From assembly GCA_028023455.1 (NCBI GenBank), contig JAQFVV010006246.1, forward strand, positions 1,353,501-1,417,500: DNA of 64,000 nucleotides, read 5' to 3'. Below are positions 38,112-48,161 of this stretch, piece by piece; the first letter of the stretch is position 1; every line of letters begins with the position of its first letter. The stretch comes from Epiperipatus broadwayi. Taxonomy: Eukaryota; Onychophora; Udeonychophora; Euonychophora; Peripatidae. A program made the translations under genes and the position numbers. Under the pieces are notes generated by a model that had not been told where the DNA came from, did not search any database, and saw nothing but the letters and a program-made list of their open reading frames with translations.

Positions 38112-39000
38112 GTAAAATATTGATATATAACATTAAAGAAATATAGTACTTTTAAAAAAAATATTTTCTCACTATAGTAAAAAAAATTTTGTCAGTCCAT
38201 ATTTCATTTAAATTTTAATCCGTCTTAAAACATGTATTTGATTAGATGAATTTAATAAACAGTTTTACAATAACATAGTGCAGTTATTTTTACTGACATT
38301 CCTGTGGCAATTTTAAAGCATCTGACCTAAATAAGAAACAATCAGTCCTAAAAGATGAACATATTAATAATCATTATTTGCACTCCTATATTCTTGTAAA
38401 ATATGTATTTATTAAAATTAGACACATAAAGTAAGTTAAAATTAGTTGTTCTCTGATTAACAGGAATTCAGCTTAAAATGCAATTAAATGAAACAAATTA
38501 AATAATCAGATAACAAAAAAGAATTTAATTATCAAAATACTAATTTAATTACTAAGTTATAATTGCTCTGATTAATTAAATTCCACTATAATTTTACAAT
38601 TTAGATTTACTTCAGAAAACAAAAGAAACCAAGTAGATAAAAGAGGGAATATTTAAAAGGAGGGCAGCAGTGTGCATTCTGTGAATCTCTGCTATGAAAA
38701 AATAGCATGGGATTGTGAATAACCCAGGGTCTCTGCTCCTGAAGGTTAAGCAAACTGATTAGTTTTTTTTATATAGATCACTCCAATGTATTTTATTAGT
38801 CGAAATGAATCCAGGGGCACTGAGAGTTTTGAAGTCACTTAGGTTGCAAAGGTAATTGTTCATATCTTTTATAGATTAATGAGGGATTTGGGACAAAGAA
38901 ACTATATGTTTAGGATTATAGTCAGTTACTATACCTTATTATGTGTACATATATTTTGTCTTACTAACACAGCTCATCATGGCCTGGAAATAATCTAATT

Positions 39001-39034
39001 ATATATATATATATATATAAATATATATATATAT
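39001..39034. repeat. (AT)n microsatellite at the LTR-element insertion site
   Basis: A run of alternating A and T directly abuts the left LTR. The other side of the element resumes with ATATATATG at 50760, so the element appears to have inserted into an AT repeat. This makes the 4-bp ATAT target duplication (39031-39034 and 50760-50763) consistent but uninformative. Confidence 0.85.
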
Positions 39035-41634
39035 TGTAACCTCTGTCTTCTTCACTTATTCACTTTGTTAGATTTATAAATGCCCAGGTGCCAATTCTAT
39101 ACAAGATAGAATAAAATTTATAACTGTAATTACTTTTTAACTTATTAAAAGATTCTTATATACTATAATTATTCTATGGCTTAGCTCAGTTGAGGTTATA
39201 GGATATGGTATTCATATAGAGGATGCAAATAAGAGTAATAGAACATTTATGGATAACAATTCTGTAACACTAATTTAGTCATATGCCACACATTTATTCA
39301 ATTATAAAACTATTGCAAAATTATCAATTATCACATTTATTATAGGATAGACAATGATGAAGACCGGGTACCTTTATAGCCACATCACCATCTATTCTAA
39401 GCAAAGTAAAATATAATGTTAACACTGTAATATTGGGATCTATCAACTGCAGACAAATTAAATAAATTTGACTTATACTGGCAAATGTAGATATTCTACA
39501 ACTGTTATGTTAACCATATATGTGTGTGTGTAGAAATGGAGAATCGAACATATAATAAAAACAATTCATATGGGATATTAATTCAATAAAATATTTATTG
39601 AAAATAAAGACAAAATAACAAAAACAAAATATATTATTATCCTATACATCTTGCTATTAACTCTACCACTTCCCTTCTCATTTAGATAAAGTACACTTCT
39701 CTCTAACATCTCATTTATACTGAAAGAAATTAATTGTTAAAAAAAAATGAAATGAATATGATATTAATATGATATGTTATAAAGATTTTAATATTCATTT
39801 GCAAACACTAACTTTAATAATAGTTTTTCTTTTTTACTATTCCTTATTATCTATATTTTTGAATATGTGTGCCTGTAAAATGTTATAAATATAATGCATT
39901 TATCAATCATACTATTTATAATTTATTTACGAAATAATTGAAATAAAACAAAAGTATAATTTTGGAAACAATAATAATATTTATAACAGTACACACACAT
40001 TCGAATATAAAACTTATGTATAGAATGATTTTTAAACCATGTAAGACAATATATTGTCTTATAATAATAATAACCAGTTACATTAGCTTTAAAAAAAATA
40101 TATAAAAATTACATTTCTAATATACAAAAAAAAAACTTATCGATATGTAATCATTAGATGATGAATTGTTATTAACTTGAAAGTCATTATTTGAAATGTC
40201 AATGATATGTATACGATATATACACTGATTCTATTAATAATAAATGAATCACAAACAAAAAGTTAATTCTGACGGTTAAAAAATAACTTGATATAACTGT
40301 GAAAGTTTCCAATATGGAAAATCTTGTAATAAACATTACAAATATATTAGCATGCACTGGAATTATTTTATTAATCACCCGAAATAAAATCTCCAATTAG
40401 GTGAAACAATTATAATAAAGTTTTATGGTCTTATCCTTTTAATTTTAAATTTGATATAATTTTTTTTTATTCCCATTGTTAACAATTTCTCCATGTCAGT
40501 ATACAGTTACTATAGACGATCACAGACTGGCGTTCAGTGAGGTATTTTATTATTTATTTCAGTCCTATATATGTGAATAATAAATTCTTCAGTTTATAAT
40601 TCTTTTACTAAGGAAAAGAAATTATATTGGATAAATTATTTTTTAATTTCACTTTATGTAATATTAAGAATAGGCTTTTAAAAATTGAAAATATATAAAG
40701 CGTTTTGCAATAGTATTGAATATGTTTTCTCACAATTATTTTCATTTCTAATATTTTCTATAATTCAAGTATTATACATTTACAACAAAATGTTAAATGA
40801 CTTATAATAGATATTCTTACGTGGTATTCAGGCATTTTAATAGTGAACTCAAATCGCTAGCTGGCAAAGTCAGAGCTGAAACCTTGCAGGGTTTATTTTT
40901 TTATGTTCATCCTTTTCCTCTTAAGTAGTCTGTTCAAAACTTTTCTTGTCAACACACACTCACACCCTCTTTTTTTATTATTATTGATCACTTGGCAACA
41001 CTCCAAAACTAGCTTGCTTTATAAAATGTCAACAATAGTGTATTACAATATAAATAAAAATATCAAATATTAAATATTAATTTACAAATATTATCCAATA
41101 ACATAAACAATTTTTACTATTCCAAATGTATTATTAGAAACAATACATAACCAGTAAATAAAAAAATATAAATAAGAAAATCATTCTAATCGATTATATA
41201 TGAGTATATCTGTTTTGGTTAGCATATAAATTTTACTATTACAACCTAGACATTATAAGTAATTATATATAAAAAATGGACAAAGTATGAAATGATGTAA
41301 ATGAATGTACATACACATATACAAGCTAAATCTTGGATTGGAGTAGACAATAATCTAGAACACCAATGAACAAAACCTGCTATAACCTTTATATTAACTC
41401 TACTCTTATACCAACATTCCCCGATGTTTTCCTGTCTTCCTCTTCACTACTAAATATATAACTTTAAATTCTATCAATTGGTACATCCAACTAAAGTTTT
41501 AATTTTTTTAAAATCTAATTTTCAAATAGGAAATCTCATCTCAATTCATTTTTCTCAGATAACTATCTTTAGCCATTGTTAACACAAATGTGAACTTCCC
41601 ACATTTCTTCCTGGTGCCAACCTGGAAGGTCACA
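39035..41634 (-). repeat. 3' LTR of the gypsy element (2.6 kb)
   Basis: A direct repeat of 48162-50759. On the element strand it starts TGTGACC and ends GGTTACA, the usual TG...CA. Homology stops abruptly at both ends: on the left at (AT)n, on the right at the polypurine tract. An open frame of 65 codons on the minus strand (40199-40396) exists in both LTRs but has amino-acid changing differences, so it looks unconstrained. The length is large for gypsy LTRs. Confidence 0.93.
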
Positions 41635-41806
41635 ATCCTTTCCCCTTATGAAAGAAAAATGAATTCAAATAGGAAATCTCATCTCAATTCATTTTTCTCA
41701 GATAACTATCTTTAGCCATTGTTAACACAAATGTGAACTTCCCACATTTCTTCCTGGTGCCAACCTGGAAGGTCACAATCCTTTCCCCTTATGAAAGAAA
41801 AATGAA
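41521..41806. repeat. 143-bp tandem duplication covering LTR edge and polypurine tract
   Basis: Copy 1 (41521-41663) and copy 2 (41664-41806) are almost identical, starting 'ttcaaataggaaatctcatc'. The unit spans the first about 114 bp of the LTR (element orientation) plus the adjoining polypurine tract. The partner LTR at 50759 shows only one copy, so the duplication is specific to this junction. Confidence 0.97.
41635..41648 (-). other. Polypurine tract (copy next to the 3' LTR)
   Basis: On the element strand AAGGGGAAAGGA lies directly before the 3' LTR, as expected for the plus-strand primer. A second identical tract at about 41778-41790 results from the tandem duplication. Confidence 0.85.
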
Positions 41807-42041
41807 TTGATTGTTAGCACATCAACTTTTACATTAAGATTATTCCATAATTAGAAAATTATGTTTGTCGAATAAACATAAAACAATAAAAAACATTTAA
41901 TGCTTTTACAAACACATGTTTATATTATATTTTAGCAACTGTAAATAAGTGAGAGAGAAAATTCTATATTGAATAATACATATATCTCTTATTAATCTTT
42001 TTTGCAGGATATGGAATCAAACTGCAAGCATTATAGATTCC

Positions 42042-42461
42042 TTATATTCCTTCAGGTGTAGAAACTAAAAATGCATTTTCTCCCACTTGTTTCATTATCT
42101 CATAGGGATCTTCATAGAGATTAAGAAATTTCCGAATAGTGTGCTTCTTAGGATTACTAACGTGGGGAGTTCTGATCATTACGTGGTCATGAATTTTGAA
42201 ACAATGCAAACTAGTCTTATGATGGTGAATATGCTTATCACCCATCTTTTTAAGATTGGCTTGGGCTAGTGTTAAATTGTGTGAGACATCAATGTTTTCT
42301 TGAAGAGGGGGTAAAGAGGTTTTAATTAATAAGGGTTCCACTTTACCAAAATGTAAATGAATTGGTGACATTTTTGTGGATTCATTAATTGTAACATTAA
42401 TATAATGTATAATCTGTGGCAATTGATGCACCCATTGCCTGTGGTCTCCACCTACATACAC
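42042..42461 (-). pseudogene. Integrase C-terminal part (gypsy element)
   Basis: It encodes the end of the integrase that inserts retroelement cDNA. The start of the ORF holds the post-catalytic segment with W, N-x-S-T and SP.HLHFG (residues about 10-40), typical of gypsy integrases. The second half (from CFKIHDHVMIRTPH) matches the C-terminal DNA-binding domain, with the conserved pattern ending in YEDPYEI...NAFLV. It is out of frame with the upstream integrase piece, and the Glu-bearing SNPSERIM segment lies in a third frame near 42480-42500. The stop at about 42042 is the polyprotein end, some 400 bp from the 3' LTR. Confidence 0.85.
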
Positions 42462-42498
42462 CCGGAATAATTGACTGAGTTCTTACATGATCCTTTCA

Positions 42499-42765
42499 CT
42501 AGGATTGGACTGTGGGTTGCATATGGAACACGATATGCTGAATATTCTTCTTTCGACACCATTTTTTCCAATAGTCTGAAATAAAAGCGGTGGCATGATC
42601 AGTGAGAATAGAGGTAGGCTTACCTACTACAATAAATTGTGATGTCTCCAGGTGTTTTACAACATTCTTGGTGTTAGCCTTTGGGACTATAAAAGCTGAA
42701 ACAAATTCCTTCTGAAAGTCTGGATATGCAAGTATAACTGTCTTCAAAAAATTATCCTTAGTAAC
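42499..42765 (-). pseudogene. Integrase core fragment (gypsy element)
   Basis: A piece of the integrase catalytic core: KTVILAYPDFQ, a linker, then GKPTSILTDHATAFISDYW, in which the Asp of ILTDHATAF is the second acidic residue of the D-D-E triad. It ends at a stop in QPTVQS, just where HPQSNG...ER is expected. The N-terminal zinc-binding HHCC module and the segment with the first catalytic Asp are missing: a stop lies directly upstream and the RT ORF ends only about 60 bp away. Confidence 0.85.
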
Positions 42766-42805
42766 TTAAAGTTCTCCATCATGGTCGTTAGTTTAAACCC
42801 AGGGC

Positions 42806-43465
42806 TCAGATTTCTTTAATAATAGATAAATGGAGGGTATCATAAGAGAAATTCTTGTAAAAATGATGGTAATAATTACACAGTCCCAAAAATGACCTCA
42901 AGTGTTTCTTAGATTTGGGTGTAGGAAATTGTTGAATTGCAGATATTTTATCGGGATGAGGTTTTATTCCCTGACTATTAATTACATGGCCAAGGAAAGA
43001 TATTTCTCCAGCCACTAGGGTGCATTTCTCAAGATTGACCTTAATGTTATAAAGTGAGCATTCTGAAAAAAATAAATTCAAGTGTTCCAAATGTTGGGTT
43101 AGATCATCCGATGCGATCACAATGTCATCGACATAGATGACTATCAATTCTTTGAGTTTCTGAGAAAAGATTGCATTCAAACATCTGATCAGACCTGTCC
43201 CACTATTGACCAAGCCAAATGGCATCCTCTGAAACATATACGAATGACCTTGATGATGAAAAGCCGTATATTGCTGATCTTCAAGATGTAATGGAATCTG
43301 CCAATAGCTTGCAGTTAGATCAAATGTTGAAAAGATTCCCCTTCCCTGAAACCCAAGCAACAATTCTTGTACTGGCATTGGAATATCATGTTCAGGTATA
43401 GTATGTTTATTAAGGGTACGTGCATCCAAGCATACTCGAAGAGAACCATCTTTCTTTTTCACCAC
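42806..43465 (-). pseudogene. Reverse transcriptase (gypsy element), truncated before RNase H
   Basis: Reverse transcriptase domain of 219 residues in one open frame: LRVCLDARTLNK (residues 9-20), FSTFDLTASYWQIPL with the first catalytic Asp at 49, FQRMPFGL (78-85), and YVDD at 111-114, so the three catalytic Asp residues are intact. It continues to the connection segment FLGLCNYYHHFYKNFS and then ends at a stop. A normal element would go on through about 150 residues of RNase H and the integrase zinc finger; here integrase core resumes almost immediately. The upstream fragment linking protease to RT (PSPYVNPLIVVKKK) is in a different frame around 43470-43500. Confidence 0.92.
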
Positions 43466-43533
43466 AATGAGAGGATTTACATATGGTGAAGGCCAATCTT
43501 AATAATTTCCTAATTGAGCATCTTTTGGATCTG

Positions 43534-44196
43534 TCATTGGACCTCTGTCTGGTATTGGTGCGGGATAGGATAGGTGCATTGTTGGAAAGGTTCATTGTTC
43601 TTGAGCTTGATCCTATGAATATATCCCTTGATAATACCAGGTACTTTAGAAAAGATAAATTTATACTGAAGCAACAATTGAAAGAAAGGTTCATAGTATT
43701 CTGATCCTATGATACCAGAACTGTCTAACTTCATCTTTACATTTACATCAACTGACGTCTCCAGCATAGCTATCAATTGACTACCCTGACTAATGAAATC
43801 TGCTATGAGATGGCAAATCTCCTCTCGGCACATAAAAGTGTGGTTGCCATAATTAATTGCACAATGATTAAGGGTCATGAAGTCTGAGCCGATTATGACC
43901 TCATGAACCAGTCTGGGCATGATCAAGAATACGTGCATAAGCTCTAAGTTATTAATCATAACGGTAATGGAAATCTGTTTATTTGTCAACTTTACCTTCC
44001 TTCCATTTGCAAGGGTTACTTGAAGAGATTTAAGTGGTAAGGTAGGAATTGAATGGTCAACCTGCATAATTTTCACATACATTTCCTCTGATATTACAGA
44101 ATCTTGGCTACCAGAATCGACCAAAGCATCCACAACTAACCCCGAAATGGTAATCCTAATTATTGGACAGCTATATGAAGTGGGAGGTTCAAGCAA
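43534..44196 (-). pseudogene. Aspartic protease and pre-RT region (gypsy element)
   Basis: The retropepsin that cleaves the polyprotein. The active-site motif DSG is at residues 27-29, preceded by the hydrophobic strand SGLVVDALV. The second signature IIGSDF is at 101-106, as in gypsy proteases. The remaining 110 residues form the spacer leading into RT and end with PGIIKGYIHRIKL and the YPIP word that precede RT in gypsy pol. The frame is then lost before the RT ORF begins, so a frameshift separates them. The start Met is arbitrary, because the protease is normally released from a longer polyprotein. Confidence 0.9.
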
Positions 44197-44494
44197 ACCT
44201 TCATATTCCCAGTGCTCAACATCAAAGTCAATATTTCTAATTAACCAGTCTATGGTGTTCCCAAATCTCTATGAATAGGGCCCCAAAGTGAGGAACATAC
44301 CATTGAGGTCCCCATTAGTTTAATGCTCCAGGTTTCTTGATAGTGGTTTCATCCCTTTTAAGGATTCTTATCCCACTTGTGGATGGTATATTACCATCGT
44401 CTTTCCTTCCCATATGTGAGTGAGGATGATAATATGGCCTGCCCTGAATTTGAGGCCCACCCTTATATCTACTTCTACTTTGCATATCTCCATC

Positions 44495-45110
44495 CTAATT
44501 CCACTGTGGCCTATCTAGGATACTAATGCTATTCACATTTGGACTATGTTCTTTATTAATCTTGGCCCTAGCATCTCCTTCCCAATCACTAATCTCCATT
44601 GAGTCTAAAACATTAATTACTTCTTCAATTGTTTGTCGGTCCGATGCTATCTGGACTTGTTCAACATGTCTCAGCATATTATGGCACAATATCCTAACTA
44701 TTTGTTGTTCGGATAAAGGGTATGCAGTAAGAGTTCTCAATTTGACAACTTGTTTTCTAAAAAATTGAGTATAACTACCCTTCATATGATTATACCTTTC
44801 CTGCAAGACTTGATACCTCAAGTTGTCTTGCTTATCTTCCCCCCACAAACTAATAATAGGTATTTAAAATCCCCACAATTATGTAGCCTCTCAAATAATG
44901 ACTGCCACCAGTCCTTGGATGAAGAATATAGATGATTGCTAGCAATAGCAATCTATTCTTCTTCTGATAAGGGGCATAATGCAAACAACTCTTCTAAGTT
45001 TGCAGAAACTTATGTGGATTTTCCATGTGATTTCCCTTAAAAGGTTTAACAGCTAAAAATTTAAGGGCCATGAAATCCCGTTAATCCTTCCCATAATTCA
45101 TTTTTTCTCT
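44495..45110 (-). pseudogene. Gag capsid region (gypsy element), broken
   Basis: In broken frames the segment reads like a Ty3/gypsy capsid: a KPFKGNHMENPHKFL-type segment near 45020-45060, SSSKDWWQSLFER near 44890-44920 (the Trp-rich capsid signature), then an open frame 44495-44848 with AYPLSEQQIVRILCHNML and a helical run to about 44500. No CCHC zinc knuckle was seen between the capsid and the protease. Stops at about 44940 and around 44860 break the reading frame. Confidence 0.75.
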
Positions 45111-45254
45111 ATTTAAATCTAAATTCTTTGGATATGCCTTATTAAGCCTAGGATCTTTTAATAACTCCTCAGAACAATGGTGTGTCGGGTAACGACAAAC
45201 CTCTTTAACCTGAGTAACATCTGTTTCCCTAATCTCTGGAATTCCTATTTCTAT

Positions 45255-46166
45255 CTATGTATTCCGATCCTGAATTATTTTTTCTTGCATAAAATTTTCT
45301 AATTTTAATTGGTGATTCTGTAACTCACAATTAAACTCGTTTCTAAGCTTCTCTTCAACCTTGTCTGAAATATCTTGTTTACCTATATCACTCCTTACAC
45401 TATCTACCTCTTTTCTTAAATTTTTGACATTTTTCATCCATTTCAACTAGCTCTAGCCCCATGGTTCATACAGCTTCTTCTCCTATTGTCAAACTATCTA
45501 TTTTTTTAACCATTTGAACAACCTGATCATTTATGTTTTGATCAACACTATACTGGCCTTGAGTTTTTAAAATATTGTCATCAACTTTATCCTGACACCT
45601 TTCCACAACTTGTTCAATGACCCTGAATTCTTCCTGAAATTGTTCAAATTTCTGTTGAATATACTCAAATTCCTTATCTTTTACCATGCTTTCAGTTTTA
45701 CTAAAATTTTCTTTAATCTCCTCTCGAAGTTGTGACACTGAGCTATCACTTTTTAATTTCATTTAATGCAATTGAGTATAGAAATTTGTCTCTACAGTTT
45801 CTAACTTAGATGCTTGATCTTTAATAGTGTCTTTGACCTCCTTCATCTCTGGTACCTGACTTTCTAATTTCTCTTCTAAAACTTGCATCTGCCTAACTGC
45901 ATTATCTCTTATTTCTATTTTTCTGACTTCATTTCTGAAACTTCCAATTTTATTTCTGCCATCCTCTCCTCTGACTTATCTTGATTCAATTTTATTTCTT
46001 TTAGTTCTGACTTCAATTCTACAAACATCTCTTCTGACTTTTCTCTATCTTCTACCTGTCCAGACTTTATTTCTGCTTGACCTGACACCAACTCTTTTAA
46101 TTTTTCTCTATCTTCTCTTAATTCTGATTTTAATTCTGCAAAAAGCAATTTGTCCCACATCGGCAT
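45255..46166 (-). pseudogene. Coiled-coil N-terminal gag region (gypsy element)
   Basis: Three minus-strand open segments (45915-46166, 45466-45762, 45255-45446) lie end to end and are dominated by Glu, Lys, Gln, Leu and Ile in heptad-like spacing, for example FAELKSELREDREKLKEL and an internal near-repeat FVELKSELKEIKLNQDK. They would form a long coiled coil of some 300 residues ahead of the capsid. Stops and frameshifts separate them. Such a long coiled coil is uncommon for gypsy gag. It could mediate assembly, but that is inference. Confidence 0.7.
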
Positions 46167-46182
46167 CTCATCATCTGTGGTT

Positions 46183-46335
46183 TTAAAAAATAGTATCTCT
46201 CATCTTACTAGACTCTCCATATGACATATCTATAGCCTCATTTCCTGATTCAAGGTCAGGGGACATCGCAACAATGTCTGGAGATGGTGTCTCTTGAGAC
46301 CCACCCAAACTATCATATAAGCTAAACTCTTCCAT
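46183..46335 (-). pseudogene. Probable gag start, 50 codons, then frame lost
   Basis: The first substantial ATG after the leader (46333-46335) opens an acidic frame beginning MEEFSLYDSLGGSQETPS that runs to a TAA within the run TTTTTTAAAAC. The coiled-coil frame starts immediately after in another register. A one-base change in this homopolymer, or programmed slippage on it, would connect the two. As the rest of the element is decayed, a simple indel is the likelier reading. Confidence 0.55.
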
Positions 46336-48131
46336 TTTATAATCTCTTAAAATATTATTAATACTACTTAAAGAGAATAAGATTTACCAGCTCCAATCAC
46401 CACCAAGCCAACAATTCAAATTCACCATCATTACCTAAACCACATAAAATTTCCACAATTTTATTTTCCCATATAATGTTTGATTTTCCACATTCCCATA
46501 TAATGTTTGATTTTTCACACACACATAGATAAGAAGACATTAAGTTTTAACTAGATAACATTAATCTAAACATAGCTGAAATTATAAATTAAATTTTACG
46601 TGATCCTCTACAGTTATATTACAAACTACACCAATTCAAATTACTGATAAAAGACCAAAATAATTTAAACATGTTCATTTATCTTTATGCTGTATTGGGT
46701 GCATTCAAATATTATAACCAGCATTTTTAACCCCCCAAAAAATGAATTTTTATAACCAAAATGAAATTAATGATGACATACATTTATTATGATAACTGAT
46801 ATACAATTTTTACTTAAATATAACAGACACCAACTTTTGCACAAGAATATAGAAAATAGTCTTTTAAAAATGAGCTATATATTCAAGTTATATACTCATC
46901 CATTCTTCTAAAGATCCAACAGATACTGACAGCCAAAAGAATAATTAGCAGTTCACAATTTTGAGATAGATAGAAGAATTCCATCACTGCTCTTAAAACA
47001 AACAATGCTCCATGAACACTCTGATGATCATCCCACTTTAGTCACTCTAAGCTACTACAACCCATAATATTTTACTACAAACACTATCACAATGCCCTGC
47101 TTACATCCAAGTCTTAGGGGCTATTTATAAAATATTGTCTTGCTCATCTTTGGGAGTCTTAGAGACAAATATTACATATATATTAGAAAGAACTATGCCT
47201 TGCTCTCTCTGGAGTCTTAGAGGCAAAATCATGGCAGAACTACTGTTAACTGCTTCATGATAACTTACATCTGATATCATAATTTGGGTTGGAGCAGTGA
47301 ATGAGAACAATAAGTCACCAGTTACATGAATACACCATATACTTAAGACAATGGCAGAAATTCTCCATCCATCACCAAAACTTGCATTACAACCAACAAA
47401 ACTCCAACAATCAAGTATCCTATTTAACCTTCAAAATTATAGACTTTCTATAACAGAAATGTTTCGAATATGAACAACATTACTACTTTATAATTTAACA
47501 CCATCAACAATTCTATGCTTATCTGGCAGCAATGCTATATTTCATTGACAAGCAAAATATCAAAAAAAAATAATAATGCTATCAACTTTAACACTTATTA
47601 TAAGTTACAATATTTATTTAACTTTTAAATTGAAACTAAGCTGTTTTATGGTTTGTTTATTTATTTCACATAAAAAAATATTTTTTTTAAAACTATACAT
47701 CTGACATTAATATATCTACTACACATCTTTCAGGTATTGGCTTATTTTAAACCTTAGTTAATGCTCCATTTACCCCTAGTTCCATTTTATCAAACATTTT
47801 TATTAGTCTTCCAGATTGATATATAAAAAAAATCCTTGAATAAGAAAACTGCCAACTTGATTCTATTTTGGAACCAATTTTGCAATACCTGTATATTTAA
47901 AACAGGAATAAAGTAATTCTAATGGCACTGGATTGATTTCTTCAACATTCTGATTTCTCATCTCAGGTATATGACAATATATATTATGTCTCAGTTGGGT
48001 GTCCATTTAACCCAATTAAGCCAACAAAAAAAATAAACACTCTACAGGATATGAGATTTAAATAAATGAAGCCCTATGATTGGACAGCCATTTAAACCCT
48101 TGGCAGCTGTGGCCTCTATGTATATATCGAG
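46336..48131 (-). other. Long untranslated leader of the gypsy element
   Basis: About 1.8 kb lies between the primer site and the apparent gag start, without a credible ORF (the 61-codon frame at 47125-47310 has no recognisable feature). Two short near-copies of 'cccatataatgtttgatttt' occur at about 46468-46515, and the words 'gccttgctctctctggagtc' and 'gtcttgctcatctttgggag' form a diverged repeat around 47140-47220. Confidence 0.6.
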
Positions 48132-48150
48132 CCATCCACGTTGGTCACCA
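48132..48150 (-). other. Primer binding site, tRNA-Trp-like
   Basis: On the element strand TGGTGACCAACGTGG starts 11 bases inside the 5' LTR. The first eight bases match the complement of the 3' end of tRNA-Trp (TGGTGACCCCGACGTG), and ACGTG follows after a short mismatch. The tRNA-Trp sequence is from general knowledge. Confidence 0.7.
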
Positions 48151-48161
48151 CTTACCCACCC

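Noticed and set aside
40199-40396. 65-codon minus-strand ORF shared by both LTRs
   Set aside because: The two copies differ by amino-acid replacing changes, and shared presence follows simply from LTR identity. No sign of constraint.
40500-40541. Exon-like 14-codon segment (YTVTIDDHRLAFSE) with AG and GT borders inside the LTR, resembling a CUB strand
   Set aside because: It is present identically in both LTRs (again at about 49620-49665), so it belongs to the element. CUB-b aligns with CUB-a without gaps when 38111 is joined directly to 53016, and inserting 14 codons would break the fold. At most it is a cryptic exon.
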